Shown here in pieces: positions 39,401 through 54,400 of a DNA stretch of 64,000 nt. The position numbers were made by a program, and so were the translations under genes. The notes below the pieces were generated by a model. That model was not told the DNA's origin and did no database searches. It saw only the letters and a program-made list of their open reading frames with translations. Within the stretch, counting starts at the first letter, position 1. The number at the start of each line of letters is the position of its first letter. The DNA is taken from positions 33,131,930 to 33,195,929 of the forward strand of contig CM034549.1 of assembly GCA_020055645.1 (NCBI GenBank), read 5' to 3'. The stretch is from Tomocerus qinae. Taxonomy: Eukaryota; Arthropoda; Collembola; Entomobryomorpha; Tomoceridae.

Positions 39401-42400
39401 CTACTGTGTAGAATCTACAGTAACTTTCAACAGTTGTACAATTTTTTACAGACGGTTATGCTACGAATAGTTGGAGGAAAATAGACAGGGAGTTAAGTCA
39501 ATGTCACGAGAAAGTAAAACCAGCAACCAATTCATTTCATTCACCCTTGAATGTTCCGTTATAGGGAAAATGGTTTTATATTTGGTTGATTTGGCGTGCA
39601 CCTGTCCATGCCAAGTTAGTTAAGTCATTGCTTCCACTATGCTACAAACCAATTGACGGGATGTGACTCTGTACCAAGGACAAACTGTCATCAGATGGCA
39701 ACCGAAATATTTTAGATCATCTTTTAAATCGTAATTGAAATTCGTTTGCAAATGACAAACCTCAAATGCTATAACTCCGTAAATTCAAATTTTATCGACT
39801 TCGTGTAAAGATTGAAGACGTTACTTAGGTATTTTAGTTAATTAAGAGCTTAATTATAAATTGAAGAAAATAAAAATGGTACATAATTTACTAGAGATCA
39901 TGCTACTCTGCATATTCTGCAATGGATATAATTTCGGACATGACAAATGGTCATTACGGGTAGGCCGAGTTTTAATAAGACTTCAATACAGAAAAGTTCA
40001 CAATTTACCTAATCGTCGATGGTGGTGATACAAAAGAGCAATTTTAACTTTTCTCTTAAGCTACAGTTGAGGATTGCGTGCAGTAAGCAATTCGGTGTAC
40101 AACTTGTCAATCTGTCAGGGCACGAATCGATTTCCTCCTAAGGGATAGATAGATTAAAGTCTGGTTCTGGTATATTGCAGCTAAAACCAACAACCGAGTC
40201 ATTTTGACTGCACGCTACTAAGTCTGTCTATATGCACACAAATTGTTGAGATAATACAGCTGGCAAGCAAGTGTAAACCAGAAACGATGGGTTAAGGTAT
40301 TATACAGTTAAGGTGCAATGTATACTAAGACATGTCACATGGAAGTGAACTATGAGTAAAACATTTATCCCTGATTGTCGTGTCGTGAGTGAGAGGAAGG
40401 CTAGATGGTGATTATTAACCTTGTCTATATATTAAGTGCAGTAATTAATTAAAAGTGTAATTAATTACTCGAGTTTTGTGGAGGAGAAACAACATTAATT
40501 CAAATTGGCACGTTAAACCACTAACATACCTAAGGAGGATTGTTTGTAGATAAGTTATGGTTTCATCATTTCTTATGTGCTAAATCCTACTGCGGAGTAG
40601 ACGGAAGATGGCTTCGTTTGATAAGCAAAGATAATTTACTCATGGAAGTTGGCTTGGGTTGAGAAATGGAGTTACATGTAGCTGGAGATGTATGGGAAGG
40701 AGGCAAAAACTAATTTGCAATGGGATTGCCAGATTTGAGCCAGCCAAACTCGAACCAACAAAGTTTTTATGGAAGAAGTATTATCTCCTTAACTTATTTG
40801 GTGATATGATGCGGTTTTTTTATTGAGCTCACTTACAGGAAGAGTAGGCAAACCAAAGCAAATAAAATGTCGAAGGAAGGAAATAAGGAAGAGATGAATT
40901 ATGGAGAATTTTTCGGTGGTGGTGATAGGAAGGGAGATACATAACTTATGTAGCCCGGACTTTTTAATGTGTAGTCAGTTAGAATGAGACAGAGCTGCCA
41001 ATACAAATAAAGGAAAGATATTAAAACCACGGGCGGCTCTGTACATGAGATGCAGTTTTCTCAATTTTATGATCTTCACAACTCGTGCATATATTTACGA
41101 AGGCCATTTTATTATAGTAAAGAAAAGATACATTTCTATCTGCATGGCCAAGAGTGTCAGAGAGCGCTATACAAATAATGTCCATCTGCTTTTGACATGA
41201 TCTTAAGAATCTCACTTTTATTCAATATTTACAGTCAAAAGAGTTTTTGCGAATTCCAGTTGAAAATTCATGAAGTCAAAGTGTTCTTCGTCATTTGCGT
41301 TTTTATTGCGTTTTGAAAGGAGGTCGCTTCTCACTTGGCACTTTCAATCTACTGCAGCTTCAGTTACACTGTCTAATGCTTAATGTTACTTTGCTTGACA
41401 TCTGAGGTGACTTAAAAATACATGGCCAAACTCTATCCTTGCACATCACTGCTCTCCTTTGACTTGACTCTATCTCTACGTAAAACTGACATCCCTCTCC
41501 TTCATATTCATATGCTAATCCTACGTCTCTGCTCTAGTTGGATCCTTTCACATGCAATTTTTAGATGTATATTTACACACCAGTTAAAAATTTATGTGAA
41601 GCAAGCTAAGTATATTATTGCTTGTGTTTACTTCCCTTTATTGAATATCTATATTGGAGAATAGTCATAACACGGACAATTAGTTATATTGATTAGTTCT
41701 TGTAGGGCCATTATATGTAAAGTAATATACTTTCTGTCTAAACAGAAAGGTAGAATTTCTATCTTTGCAATTCTAATCAAGGGAAATGTGGTTGTAAATA
41801 TATTTACTGCTCACCAAGTAAATGAACCTATATGCACCTACATGCTATGTACTGACTAGAATAGTAGATTCTGGCAGTTGACTATTTCTACGGTACAGCA
41901 TGAGTCGATTAAGCTCAAGGATAGAGGAAAAGGAGAAAACTATCTCCAAAGTTAAGTTCAACCAACTTTTAAACCATCGTATAATAAAATAAAATAATTA
42001 GTATCCTGCAGATAAAAACGTTGCTTCTCTGTGATAAATAAGTAAACATTTTATCATGTACAGACGAATAATTACTTTTTAATGCTACAGATGCATGTCC
42101 TTTAATGAGCTAGCTGATAGCGAATTTGTGAACAACATAATATGAGTAGACGTATGCATAACATTTTATGACACAACAAAACAAACTTTAATTTTACCCT
42201 AATGAGTCATTGAGTCAAGCAAGGGACGTTAACGACAATAAAGGAAGCAAAAAATAAGTTTTTGTTTTTGTCAAGTGTTTTCTCTGCGTGTTATTAACAT
42301 ATACAGGCGTATGGGTAATTATACTATGTGCACATGTTAACATACTACGTAACAATACTATTTACCATGTATTTGTGCTGAGTTCCGGATATAATATTTT

Positions 42401-45400
42401 AGCATGTAAGTATGATGCAAACTTTCCCATGCTGCGGACGGAGCATTATTTTGTATTTATGAGCTTTTAGTGTGGGCTAGCTAAATGCACATTTTTATCG
42501 TTATCAATAGATAATTTATCCTTATTATTAGTACGGCACACACGATACACTCCAACAGTGTGACTATGAATGTGCTGAAAAGTGTAGATACCTACCACAA
42601 AATATGTGAGCTTTTAATAGGTTTACTATGACGTGTTGTGGCTTATTTATACCCGGCTGCTATAGGTATTAATAGTTTTTGAGGTTTTCACGAACTATGG
42701 ACGTCATAATGTAGAGTATAAACGAGAACTCGTCAGGTTACGCTTAAATACATGCATTGTTTTATTAGAGCAATAAATATTTATAGATAAAGAGAATGGA
42801 TGTGCCCAACGGTTCTTTTCGCATTACATCTTATCCTCTGCCTGGTCGTAAACTAAAACATGTTTATACTGCTAGTTGAACAGAGTGCAAATACTTTCCT
42901 CGAAACGCATGTAAAAACACTAATGCACATACTACTACTACTTATATATTTTATATACAGTATGTATAGAAAGTGGGTATACATAGGAGTTTATGGGTAT
43001 ACATAGAATTTTAGTATCCATAGCACTTTCATTGTTAGCATACAGTACACAATTTCAATTTGAAATTTTTACCAGCCAGTTTTCTTTTTATTGTTTCATT
43101 GTTCTTCCCTCTTTCCTTCTTTCCGCAATAAATAATGCGTTGCTTCAATCTGAAGAACTCAATATGGATAAACTGTCAATAAGTGAGCGAATTGAAATTG
43201 TAAAGATGCGGACAACAATGTCGTTACGAAAGGTGGCTGAGAAATTCACTATCCTGGAAAGACAGTTAGCATCAGAACAGCTCGGTTTGATAGGACTGGT
43301 TCCGTCAAAAACTTACCAAAAGTAGGAAGACAATTTTTTGATTTCTGAATTGGATGCCAAGGGAGTGGATCCTTACAACATTTGGTTTCAGCAAGGCGGT
43401 GCTCCCCCACATTATGCCATACAAGTTAGGAATTGGTTAGATTAAACTTGATCATGATGATCATGATCAAGTGATCATAATGATCATGATCAAGTGATCA
43501 TGATGATCATGATCAAGTGATCATAATGATCATGATCACTTGATCTTGATCATCATGGTCACTTGATCATGATCATCGTGATCACTTGATCATGATCACT
43601 TGATCTGTGGTAACTGCTACTGTTCTGATGCTAACTGTCTTTCCAGGATAGTGAATTTCTCAGCCACCTTTCGTAACGACATTGTTGTCCGCATCTTTAC
43701 AATTTTAATTGGCTCACTTATTGACAGTTTATCCATATTGAGTTCTTCAGATTGAAGCAACGCATTGTTTATTGCGAAAAGAAGGAAAGAAAGACGAACA
43801 ATGAAATAATAATTGGCTGGTAAAAATTGCAAATTGAACTTGTGTACTGTATACTAACAATGAAAGTGCTATGGATACTAAAATTCTATGTATACCCATA
43901 AACTCCTATGTATACCCACTTTCAATACATACTGTACAATCCTGCATAATATACCACTTTCGTTTTCCATATGGGGAATTGTCGTCTATGGATTATGTAA
44001 GTGTACTACAAACACTTTACATTTAAACTGATATGGGAGATTTTGGTTGTTCATACATTATCGCAGGTTTTGTGATCTGCGCTGTGTCTGTAATATATAT
44101 GATGAAATGATTGATGGCTGAAGACATTTTTAGGGCATTTTTTGCATGAATAAATAAAAATGTAATGTTTTGGTATAAAGGTGTATTTTGTTTGTATGAA
44201 ACATTTGATATAGACACTCTGTATAGATGTATAGTGACAGAGTAACACTTTCCATTAAAAACATGTGTAGGATATTCTGCACTGCATATAATATCGAGGA
44301 AAAGAGCCGCATATGTTGATGGAAGATAACGTTAAGTAAGAAATAGTGTTGGTCTTATCTGGCTTTACTATTGATATAAAACGTTACAGTTAAGTGTAGT
44401 TATACATATATTATTGTTACAAAGTCAAGTACTAAGTATGTGAGTGAGATTGTTTTTTGTTGTTTTTGATAGCATTGCGTGCATTATTGTATGTACTATA
44501 TATTATTTATACGTTTGTTCTGTGTCAGTATTTATGTTCTATATTCAGTTGTATGTGTTTACACGACAGGGACGAGATGTGGGGAATTTCATCGTGAGGA
44601 GCTCGACGCAGCCGATGACGATGGCAGTCTCTGTTAAACTGCCCGGTAATCACGTTGAACATTACTTACTCAAAGCGGTGGATAATCGAATAGCTCTAGA
44701 GAATTCAACACATACATTTGAAACCGTCCATCAACTCATTGCTCATTATTGTGGAATCAGGTATGCCAAAAATCACTCTTACTTACATCACTATGAAAAA
44801 TAGTTTTAAGCAAAAATGCATTTAATTTATATTCATTATGTTATATTTAAACGGTGACTAAATAGTAATAAGCATGATTGAACTATCTTGCTTTTCAACT
44901 GCATATTATATTATAATAGACAATTATTTTATCCGCACTATCAGTTTCAGCACAGTGTTATACACGACTGCTAGCTCAACAGGTAAAAGGTCTATAAGGA
45001 AAACCTTTCCCCCGTCACATAGACAGACTTTTTTAAGGATGGCAATAAATAAATAGATACATTATAATTTTCCTTAAGAAAGGGCACTACAAACTGTTGG
45101 AGCAATTTATGCTGGGGTATGCTAACTTTAATATTAATTTTAGCGATGGTGGCAAAGTGCTAGTTAAAAACTTATTTAAACATAGAAAATGGATTGTTAT
45201 TTAGAGAACATATTTACAATATTTGATGCTATTTATATGCCTATTTAAACCTTGTAAAGTTATTACGTGGCAAATGTAATTGATATAGAAATATTGTAAG
45301 TTGAAAGGATAAGTAATTTGTACTACATGTGTAATTACACCAATTTTCAAAGTAGACAAGAGCCTTTTAAGGCTAATGAATCTTTGTTCATGATTAATAG

Positions 45401-48400
45401 TGTTGCTATCTTTATAGAGTGAAAACCGTCCTTACTAATAATGTTAGTTCGTTGTGGGTGCTTCATCTTAGGTCGTCACATTTCTATTTATAACGTCTAA
45501 GAAAGGGTTGAGAAAGTTGTTAGTGCGTAATTTGTACATGGGCAACAGGACTGTGATGTCTCTGTCTACTTAAATGAGTAAGCGAGAAGCAATTTCATTT
45601 TCAACGTGGGTAGTGGAATTTGCTCAGATTTCAGCTGCCTTGTGGTTTTCCGATGAGCATGCACTGGAATAATCAGCCCAATCCTCTTCATGATTTTCAT
45701 ACTGTTTTATCTTTACTGTCTGCTTTAGTATTTGCATACTAGCATTAGATCCCTGATTACACTCAGCTTAAGTAACTAGGTATTACTTAACTATAACGTT
45801 TACCTATAATCGGTTATTGCACTGTACATACATGTAATAATTGTGTGACAGTAGTTTATTTATAAGGTAAGGGGGAGGTTGTATTTAAAGCTAAGATTAT
45901 ATTCAACATCATCCTTGAGTGTTTCTGTCTGTGCTGCAGAATGAACTGGTTGCTAAATGCTCATTTTAGTTTCATTTAAGGCTTACTGGAAGTTGCGCTT
46001 TGTATTAATGTGCATCTTCCTGGACAAAGAATATGTTTGTGGGTAGTTGTTCTACAATAGTGGCCACAGTTCTAATTCAACTTTATTTTCCATTACAGTG
46101 ATGAAATACCCGTATGTCTCCGTGTACCCAGTGCCATTGCAGAAGCGACTTCAAGACAACAGCTGCGGTCCCTTGCTCTATTGGGTCAAGGTACGCAATC
46201 ATAATTTAAAAATCCAAGAAAGATATACAAGTTTTTAAAAATTATTTTACAGAGATACACTTTACCAGTTGAAAATTCCTGAAATGTGCTAAAATGCAAT
46301 TCTTCTAGGTTGACGTGGACTTTTGGTTGGTACTTGTGGCTTTAAGTTATATAGGGTGAAGATTTCTGAAGTGATCAGCATTTAAATACATTGAAGTTGG
46401 ATGAAAGGGTTATTCAAAATATAATTTTCGCTTTGACTGCGATGTGCGGTTACAAATATTTTGCTGTAATCAAACTGTAGGCAGTCTCTTCATTAGACTC
46501 AGAGTGAAGCCACATAACTCCATGTTTGCCTTTGAATTTGCATATTATATAAATTGGTTTTCTAAACACATTCTATGTAGTTACGTTGTGATTTATGAAT
46601 GATGAGTGCTGGAAGGCTTTGTCAGGCAGTATTTGTTTGTATGCAGATATGCATTTTTTGTAGAAGGAAGTCTTAAGTCAACATGAAGTAGGGCTGTAGG
46701 CACTTGATGTGAATTAAAAAGAAACATTCATAAGTAATAATTGCAAGTAGGTTTGGGAGTTGGTTCAGCCAAGTTTTCATCTGTGCTGTGGTGCGAGTAA
46801 TTAATAAGCGGGTGGTGAGAAGGTTTTGGCTGCAAACAACTGCCAGCCTGCTCCATACATTGTACTTGTGGCTAGAGGTTTATTAGGTTTTCGACACTCT
46901 CCTTCGTCTCTTGCATATAGTAAGTAGAATAGTACAGGAGAGGAAAGAGATACAAAGGACTTTCCGCTAACTAATTGTAACGCTGTTAAAATAGTAAATG
47001 TTAATTTTCTTGGTCCCTTCCTTTTTTGGCATTGCAAAGACATTCGTATGCGCTCCGTGTTTTAGATATTATTAAGCGTGTAAATGTACTTTTGTGTGAT
47101 ATTTGGAATGTCGAGTAGTTGAGTTTCAGTAAGTAGGTAGGCAGTAAAAGGAATGTGTGTATTAATGAACAAGCATAAGAATAGCTAAGTAATTCAAGTT
47201 AGTAGTTAGCAGTTAAGGAGCTGAGTTAAACTTGAAAATGAATAAATGAGGATAATATGGAGATGCAATGAGAGAGAGAAGCAATGAGGGCGCTAAGCTA
47301 AGCTATGGAACACTATATTTGTATTTGGGCGTAGCAAATTGCTCTCGTAAATTATGCATGGTGAACATACAGAATGTGTGTACTTGATATTAATAGTACT
47401 ATGCTACAAAGTATATTATGGAGAACAACGCAGGAATGGCTCTCTAAAGTAAATATAATACAACATTAACTTAATGTAACAAACAAGTTTTATGTTTAAG
47501 CATGTGCAGTTGTGAGTCCTTTTGTTCTGTCAGTCTGATGTTAAAGTAGGCACCTACAAAGTACGTAAATAATATATAAACAACATAAGCAAGTGTAACC
47601 TAAAAATGTGTTTAGTGTTTTTTAAGTTCACACATGTGTTGTATAATGCTAGCTCCAGGTCGAAATGCCTTTCCCTCCTCCACGGAGTGGATGGTTATGG
47701 ATGTTGACTGCATTCTTTACAAATTTGAACAGCAAATACCAAAGTAAACGCCGTAATGTAATACTTGGTAGTTTATGGCTACATGTGATGCACAATGTAA
47801 TCAATCTTGTCGTTAATATGTAATTCTCTCGTTTAGATCCTTCTCCTGGAGTTTTATTATATTTCATTAGTACTGTCAGTGTCAGCTTATTCTATTACAA
47901 ATTACTCCCAAGGGACTCTATTACACCCTGCCTCTCTCCTTCCCCTGCCCTAAATGTTAGCACATTCTTAAAAATTAAAATAGCTAGCTGCTGTTACCCA
48001 AATATTTTTCTCTTCGTTTCGTACACTTTATTAAGGTGGTTCATTATGAAATGGAAAACTATTGGGACTCTGGGGCTAGTGCTACAATTTAAATTTTAAA
48101 TCATGATTCACACTTCAGGAAAATCTACACTGCATTTGTCACTGCCTTATTAGACTTTCTGTCTGCTCACACGGTCATAAAAATGGCATAATCATCAATT
48201 GTGTAGGCTTGTATAGCCAGTCCTAAAATTTCTATGTATTTATTAAGGATTTGCTAAAGATCGGTTACTGATCAAGAGTCATGTTAGTCTGGCCCTGTGT
48301 AAATACATAATCCAATTTAAAAAATCTTAAAATCATCTCCTGATATGGATATTATGGATGGATTCACACGATCTGGAATGGAATTACATAGATGAAGTGT

Positions 48401-51400
48401 AGGCCCATGTAAGGATTGTGAGATAATATGCTAAGTAGAATAGAGCAAAGATTTTCCTGGACAAAACTAGTTTCTCTCGCCTGAAGAAATCATTCATTCA
48501 AACTAGAAGGGAACTAAAGATAAGTGAGCCAATGGAATTCAGTTGTAGGGTCTACGATGATTTTAAGACTGGGATGAATTAAAGAGCAGCTTGTTGTGAT
48601 CTCTGAACTCAACTGACGTTACGTCGGTTTTACACAAGTTTAGGTGGTCAAAGAGAATGGCCGGACAGATATCTGCGAGTAGTAGAAGAGACTACGGAGT
48701 AGAGAATAGTCAGTCAGTGTGTTATTTATTATGTATTTATTTTATTGAGGAGGATGTGCTAGGAGCCCACATGGTTTGTAAAGAGATTTACGGCTCTTTG
48801 TCGGTTCTTTTTATGTCACTGAATTGACTTTGGCTGATCCTGAAAGGCTCCGGAGAATGAAAACACGGCTCTGTGGAGAGAAGCGGGGAGAGGATTTTAC
48901 AGATAGGTGTGATGTGCTGCAAAGTGTAATGTCAAGCATTAACCTAGTAAAACTCAACTCAAATAGCTATTGACTCGACGCACACAAGAAGGGAAACATA
49001 GCGACAATAGCAGTTAACATAACATTCAGCCAACCAACAAGTCGCACGACCCACCCATTGTGTATCTCTCTACTCGATCCATCTCCCACTAAAGTATTTA
49101 TGGCCTTTTCTCTTTACATCTAGAATTCTGGACTCATTCTTCGAGTGGAAGTGGAAAAGAGTTAAGCAGCCCCTCCGATATTGAAATCAGCAAAAATTTC
49201 GTGTCTTCGGGTCTCGGAAGTCAATCTAGTTCAAGTCAAAACAGTCTTTGTGACGTCAACAGGAAGTGAGTTTCTATTGATCCTTTCTCTCCAATTACAT
49301 TCCTTTATAATTTAACACACAATTTTATGCTAAGGTTTATTTTCAACGATTATAAGTAAATGAATCTTTATTTAGAACGAAAAGTAAGGAAGTGTAGTGT
49401 ATATACAATAGCTAAGCCTTAGCTCGGATGTGTTCTGTGTTTACAATTATTTACTGTAATTCTCGATAGAGAGGTGTAGTATTTAGTTATTCGGTGGGTG
49501 TTCGTCCACACATTGAAAATGACTACCTACAAATTACAAGTATTGGATGTGCCAACAGAAAAGCATGGCTAAATTATAAATTAACTTGATAAAATTGATA
49601 GGAAGAATTAGTAATGTAGTGTTAATGTAGTAAAGCAGGGCAATCCCAGATTGCATTTGCAATTTGTAAGTTATTAGTGTAGAGAGTAGTGGAGGTATGG
49701 GGGCGAATGACTCTCTACCCTGTTGCTGTTGCAGTGCACGTTCAGAATTGTCTGATAGCATTTAATGGAGTGATTTATGAGATATTAAGAGGGCTGATTT
49801 ATGTTCGGGGCTTATTTTAACATTATTGTTAATGGGAGAGCTGGAGCTAGGCGAGAAGGAAGGGAAAGCCATCCAAGTGAACTCATGTGAAGTCAATTCA
49901 GCTCAGGTACACTACATGGCCTTTGGCTAACTGACTGACTGACTCAACTGATGGAGTTTACTTCAGTCACATCAGAGATAGGCTACGTAACTCAACATTA
50001 GTTTACATTACTCTGTCTCACTTATCAGTTTTATCTTTCATTTCAATGTTAAAACGGTGATGAAGACTGCATTTCTCTCTCACTCCTCCCATTTCAGTAG
50101 CAAATTCTATTACACAGCCACGTTATTCAGTTTTACGCTTAAATACCTAAATTCATTCATGAGAATAAAATAAATATACATCTAATATACGCGAATCCTG
50201 TACTACACCTTATACAGCTGTAGCTGACTCTTCCTATGCATTCACTAAATACACGTACGTGTTAATTCAGTCAGTCTGTTCTGTGTATTATGTTTTCTGT
50301 TGCATAAAATCAAACAAGTGATACGCGTATCTTCCCAGTAAGTACATTTGTCCTGTAATCCAAATATTCCTCGAAATGCAGAATGTGTGGTGTATAAACT
50401 GATAAGTGGTTTTAAAATAACAGAGAATTCAGTTAGCAAAGTGCAGGTGAAACAGTTTATAAATATATTGCAATGGCAGCTCATCGCACATGTCTGTACA
50501 AGATTTTGATGTAGGAGAATAGCCAAGAATTGAAATTAATTTGGTGATAAAATAAATGAATCGGAGTAGTTGAAGTAATTTTAAGTGAAGTGTTGTGAGT
50601 GTGAGAAAATCGCCTAAATGAGGAGTTTGTTGAATTGTTGTGTGTCCAGGCCGTGTCGACCAACCACACTGGAGTTGGGGACTAGTGGTGGAGGCGGTGT
50701 TGGCGGAGGAATCGCCACACCGCCGCCTGTGCCGCCGAGATGGTCACGTTCCGCTCTGCTCACTCCTCTCTCCTTACCCTCTTCGGTTCAATCAACGCCT
50801 TCTGAAGTGCAATCAACTTTCTCGGAGAAAAGTGGGCGACCTGGGAAAAAGAAGAAGAGGAATTCTGGCGGAAATAAAGCAGAATCCATTCATTACAAGG
50901 ATACCGAAATCCTAGATCTTTTTAAAGGCGTAAGTTTTATTTTATGTAAATTCAATCTGATTTATTTACTGTAAACGTTAGATCTACACTAACCCATAAT
51001 ATACTATAATTTTGATGATAATTTGCACCCTGGAAAACATTTCCCTTGTATTTTGTATAACGTGTGAACTGTGTGTGAAATGGTATGAAACAATTTTTCA
51101 AAGCGTTCCAAAAAAATAAAGCAGGTGTAGCCATTAATAATCCTTAAGGTGCAATGTATAAACGATGTCGCAAGTCAGTAGGTATTAACACAGATAGAAT
51201 TTGTGTAAAAAAACTGGGTCATGATGACTCATGATGACTTAGACTTTCGTTGGATATGATGAATTGAAATATTTCGCTTAAAGACGTTCCGCTCCTGTTA
51301 GCGTAGTTTGATTTGCTTGGTTGTTTTGTTTTTCTGTGGTGCCCCATGAACATGGATAGGATGGCTGGATCTGATCTGCCATTCTGTGTTTTCTATTGTA

Positions 51401-54400
51401 CGTGTGCATGGCATTGTTTTTACTCTTTTTCTATTTGAGTTCCTAGGGAGCAATTTATCTCCGTTGAGGTCTTGTCTTGACTTTTGCCTTGTGGTCGTAT
51501 TGTGTGCGAATTTATTTCATTTATTTGTCTCACTGGTTTTCTTCGTTTTCCTTGTGAGTTGAGACGTTGAGAGTATGAAGTAAAATGAAATGAGTGTAGG
51601 ATGTATGTTGTGACAATGTATAGAAATATTTATTTGTCTCTTGGGATCAAGTTTGGGCTGGCTGGGAGGGTTCTTTCCACTGTAATACGACAGCCCAGCA
51701 TACAGTGCAATTGCAGTAGGAGTAACTACAATAATAAAGACGAAAATTTCTGTGCACTCACTCTATGATATTTCTGTATATGTATACAAGTGCCTGAAAA
51801 AACTTCGTCTTCCTCCCACTTCTTTTATATACGTATACTCTGTGATGTCGCTTAAGAATGTGATTACACTGACGAGACGGACAGGACAGAAAAGGCAGCC
51901 TTACTTAACGTGTGTATAGCAATACGTATGGGCGACATATGTTATTCCTATTTGTTTATGCTTCTGTGTCTTATATCCATTTTCCTCTTTTCTTAAAGTC
52001 AAGAGGACTGATGAGTTTCTTGTCATTTTTGCATTTTGGCAAATTCATCATGATTTATGGGAGGAAAGTTTGTTGAGCCTCGCCTGGGTCGACTAGTTTC
52101 TTTGTGCATTTTCCTATGACTTTGCATGAGAATGGCCTTTTTTGCAGCTGTTTTGCTATCAAATAGTAGGAATGCTTTTATGAGTGACTCTCTGCTCTAG
52201 TGTTGTGTTGCTTGGATTAATTTGCTTGCGTCAGGCTGGAATGAAAGCAGCTTGAAGCGTGTATTGCACAACAGGAAAAGACTTTCCTATCTTATTTGCC
52301 TTTTCAAATCTATTTTTCTGCTCTGAGACAGATTAGTGAGTTGAACTGGATGTGTCAATACAATTTGCTCCCGTATTTCTACATTAATATTATAATAACA
52401 TTATAATACTACTAAAGCACTTCTACGCACTAAGTTCCCGTGTTGGTAAAATACATTTAAATTTGAAGACTTATGGCCAATCCCCAAAGACGACAATGAC
52501 AATAATTATATACTTGAGCTGAAGACTATAATTACAACTAATTCGTTTTCATCATGTTTGAAGGTCAAATAAATAAGATGTTGTGATTTTGATTTTAGAA
52601 GAAGACCTCATACGATGACAAAGCAAGCGACTACGAAGATATTTGGTCCCCGAACCACGATCGCTCCCACACACCGAGGCTGTCGACATTCAAGCCAGAC
52701 CTGATTGCATCTTCTCGAGCATCAGATTTGGACAATAGTCACAATATAATCTACAATGGGAAAAGTCCTTCACAAAATCATCCTGCTCATCGAAATGAAA
52801 ACCAGTTTCAGTCGCTCACCCTCGCAGTGAACAATAGCAGTAGCAAAGAAGACGTGGACGTCATCGTTCAAAATAAAAATGTGCAAAATCACCGACTGAG
52901 TTTCAATGGACAAAACTCTAACCAAATTGTACATACTAGTGGTGAAAAGGGGAACAAAGACAAAGGAGACAGTAAGGAAAGTCTGGATAAGAGCAAAAGC
53001 AAGAAAAATTCGGGAGTTTACTCTGAACCTGTCGATTCGATTGCATTTCGGAGACTAAGCAACCACCGGCATTCCGAACCGAATATCCGGTGGTCTCAAC
53101 CTCTGCTGTCTTTAGTCAAAGTTGAGTTAGGGGGTGACGAAAATGAGTGTAGCCAAACAACCGAAGTAATTGGAAAGGGAGGGAGTGGAGTGATCACGCA
53201 GCAACGCCATAACCAAATAATGTCATCAAGTTTCCATGCCCAGATCCATCAACATCAGCTTTTTAGTCAGCACCACCGGAGCAGCTTGGCCAATGTTAAT
53301 GTAAGTCCGAATGGCAACAGCGGTGGGAATAATAATAACAATAATAATCAAGGGAAACCAGTACCTCTGAATCGAAATAGCAACGGAAGCATCCACAGTC
53401 AGAGAAATCATAGCCTTGCGTGTGCCAGCATGGACAATCTTTGTCATCTCAGAGATGTCAAGAAAAGAGCCAAAAAGTATAACTGCAGTGGTGAGAGTGG
53501 AGATGATGAGAGACCACTTAAAAAAGAAGCTACCGAAGCGCCGAAAGTTCCAGGTGTGTAAAGTATTACTTATGGCCTCTTCGACATATTACAGATAAAT
53601 AAATTCTTTAGCGGGAGAGAGTAGACATTTTCATTATGATATTAATTTTGGGCGGGTTAATGGTTTTCATAAAGGAAAGTGTCGAAAGGATGTATATAAT
53701 CTATATTTTATGTTTGCGACAGCTAAACCGAAGAAAAAGTCGGACATGGACAAAGAGCGGCGAGAGGAGAGAGAAATGTTAGATATTTCCAATAATAAAT
53801 CCTGGCGGCTGGACAACTCTTGGGAGTTTGTCATGTGGGAAAGCAGAGAAAGAGATGACGAGCAGAGGATGGCGGATTGCTCTGCCAAGTTTCCTTTGAC
53901 GACGCCACCGAATTCCCCGTTTCTTATGGAAGAAGGAATGGTAAATGGATTCGGACTGGGATTGGGAATAGAAGGAGGACTGATTGTTAGGCCTAATCGA
54001 CCTTCCGGAGAGAATAATTCCAGCTCTAATAGTCACAATGAAGACTCGCTTAATTCTACTCATAAAACCAGCAGTGGGTTCAATAGCAGTAACAGCAATA
54101 TCAACAGATTCTCCCGCTATGACAATTTGGAGAGTGTTCGGACGGAAGATGAGAATTCGGGTGATGAGTTTCATACGGAAGGAGAAGTAGAAGAGAAGAT
54201 ATCCACTCCCTGGGATTCTTCGAAATGGGAACATTTACTAAGACTAGTTTCAGAGTCCACTCAACAGTTGGATTCGCTTCAGATGGCCGAGAATAATCTG
54301 AATAATCGCAGAAATCTCAACTTGTTCCAAGGGGATAGAAGGTTCATTGCCGGACTCAAGGACATTGACGAAAGGCTTCTTAGTACAGATTCCAGACAAA

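Larger units (their letters stand above)
42958..43934 (+). mobile_element. Tc1/mariner foldback element with duplicated transposase N-terminus, 977 bp
   Basis: The ends CAGTATGTAT (42958) and ATACATACTG (to 43934) are inverted and flanked by TA (42956-42957, 43935-43936). The inverted arms are about 320 bp (42958-43280 and 43620-43934) and nearly identical. Each arm contains the start of a transposase gene, MDKLSISERIEIVKMRTTMS in the left arm, and the corresponding inverse in the right. Between the arms lie a catalytic-core fragment (NIWFQQGGAPPHYAIQVRN, about 43378-43438) and a 156-bp array of GATC palindromes (43450-43605). The catalytic Asp expected in QQDGAPPHYA is Gly here, so no active enzyme is encoded. 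It sits in intron 1 of the sprint/RIN gene. Confidence 0.88.
36473..44569. other. spri intron 1 (8.1 kb), carries a mariner foldback element
   Basis: Apart from the transposon at 42958-43934 and a perfect 12-bp-arm AT hairpin at 40440-40469, I saw no coding or RNA feature. A smaller hairpin (CTTTCTGT/ACAGAAAG) lies near 41731-41749. Several open frames of 60-86 codons appear to be chance. Confidence 0.7.

Noticed and set aside
43450-43605. CRISPR-like array of short repeats
   Set aside because: Units are adjacent with no unique spacers, are self-complementary, and lie inside a transposon in an animal genome.
53779-54234. 151-codon minus-strand frame
   Set aside because: It is the antisense shadow of sprint exon 7, whose sense frame has clear family sequence and correct splice phases.
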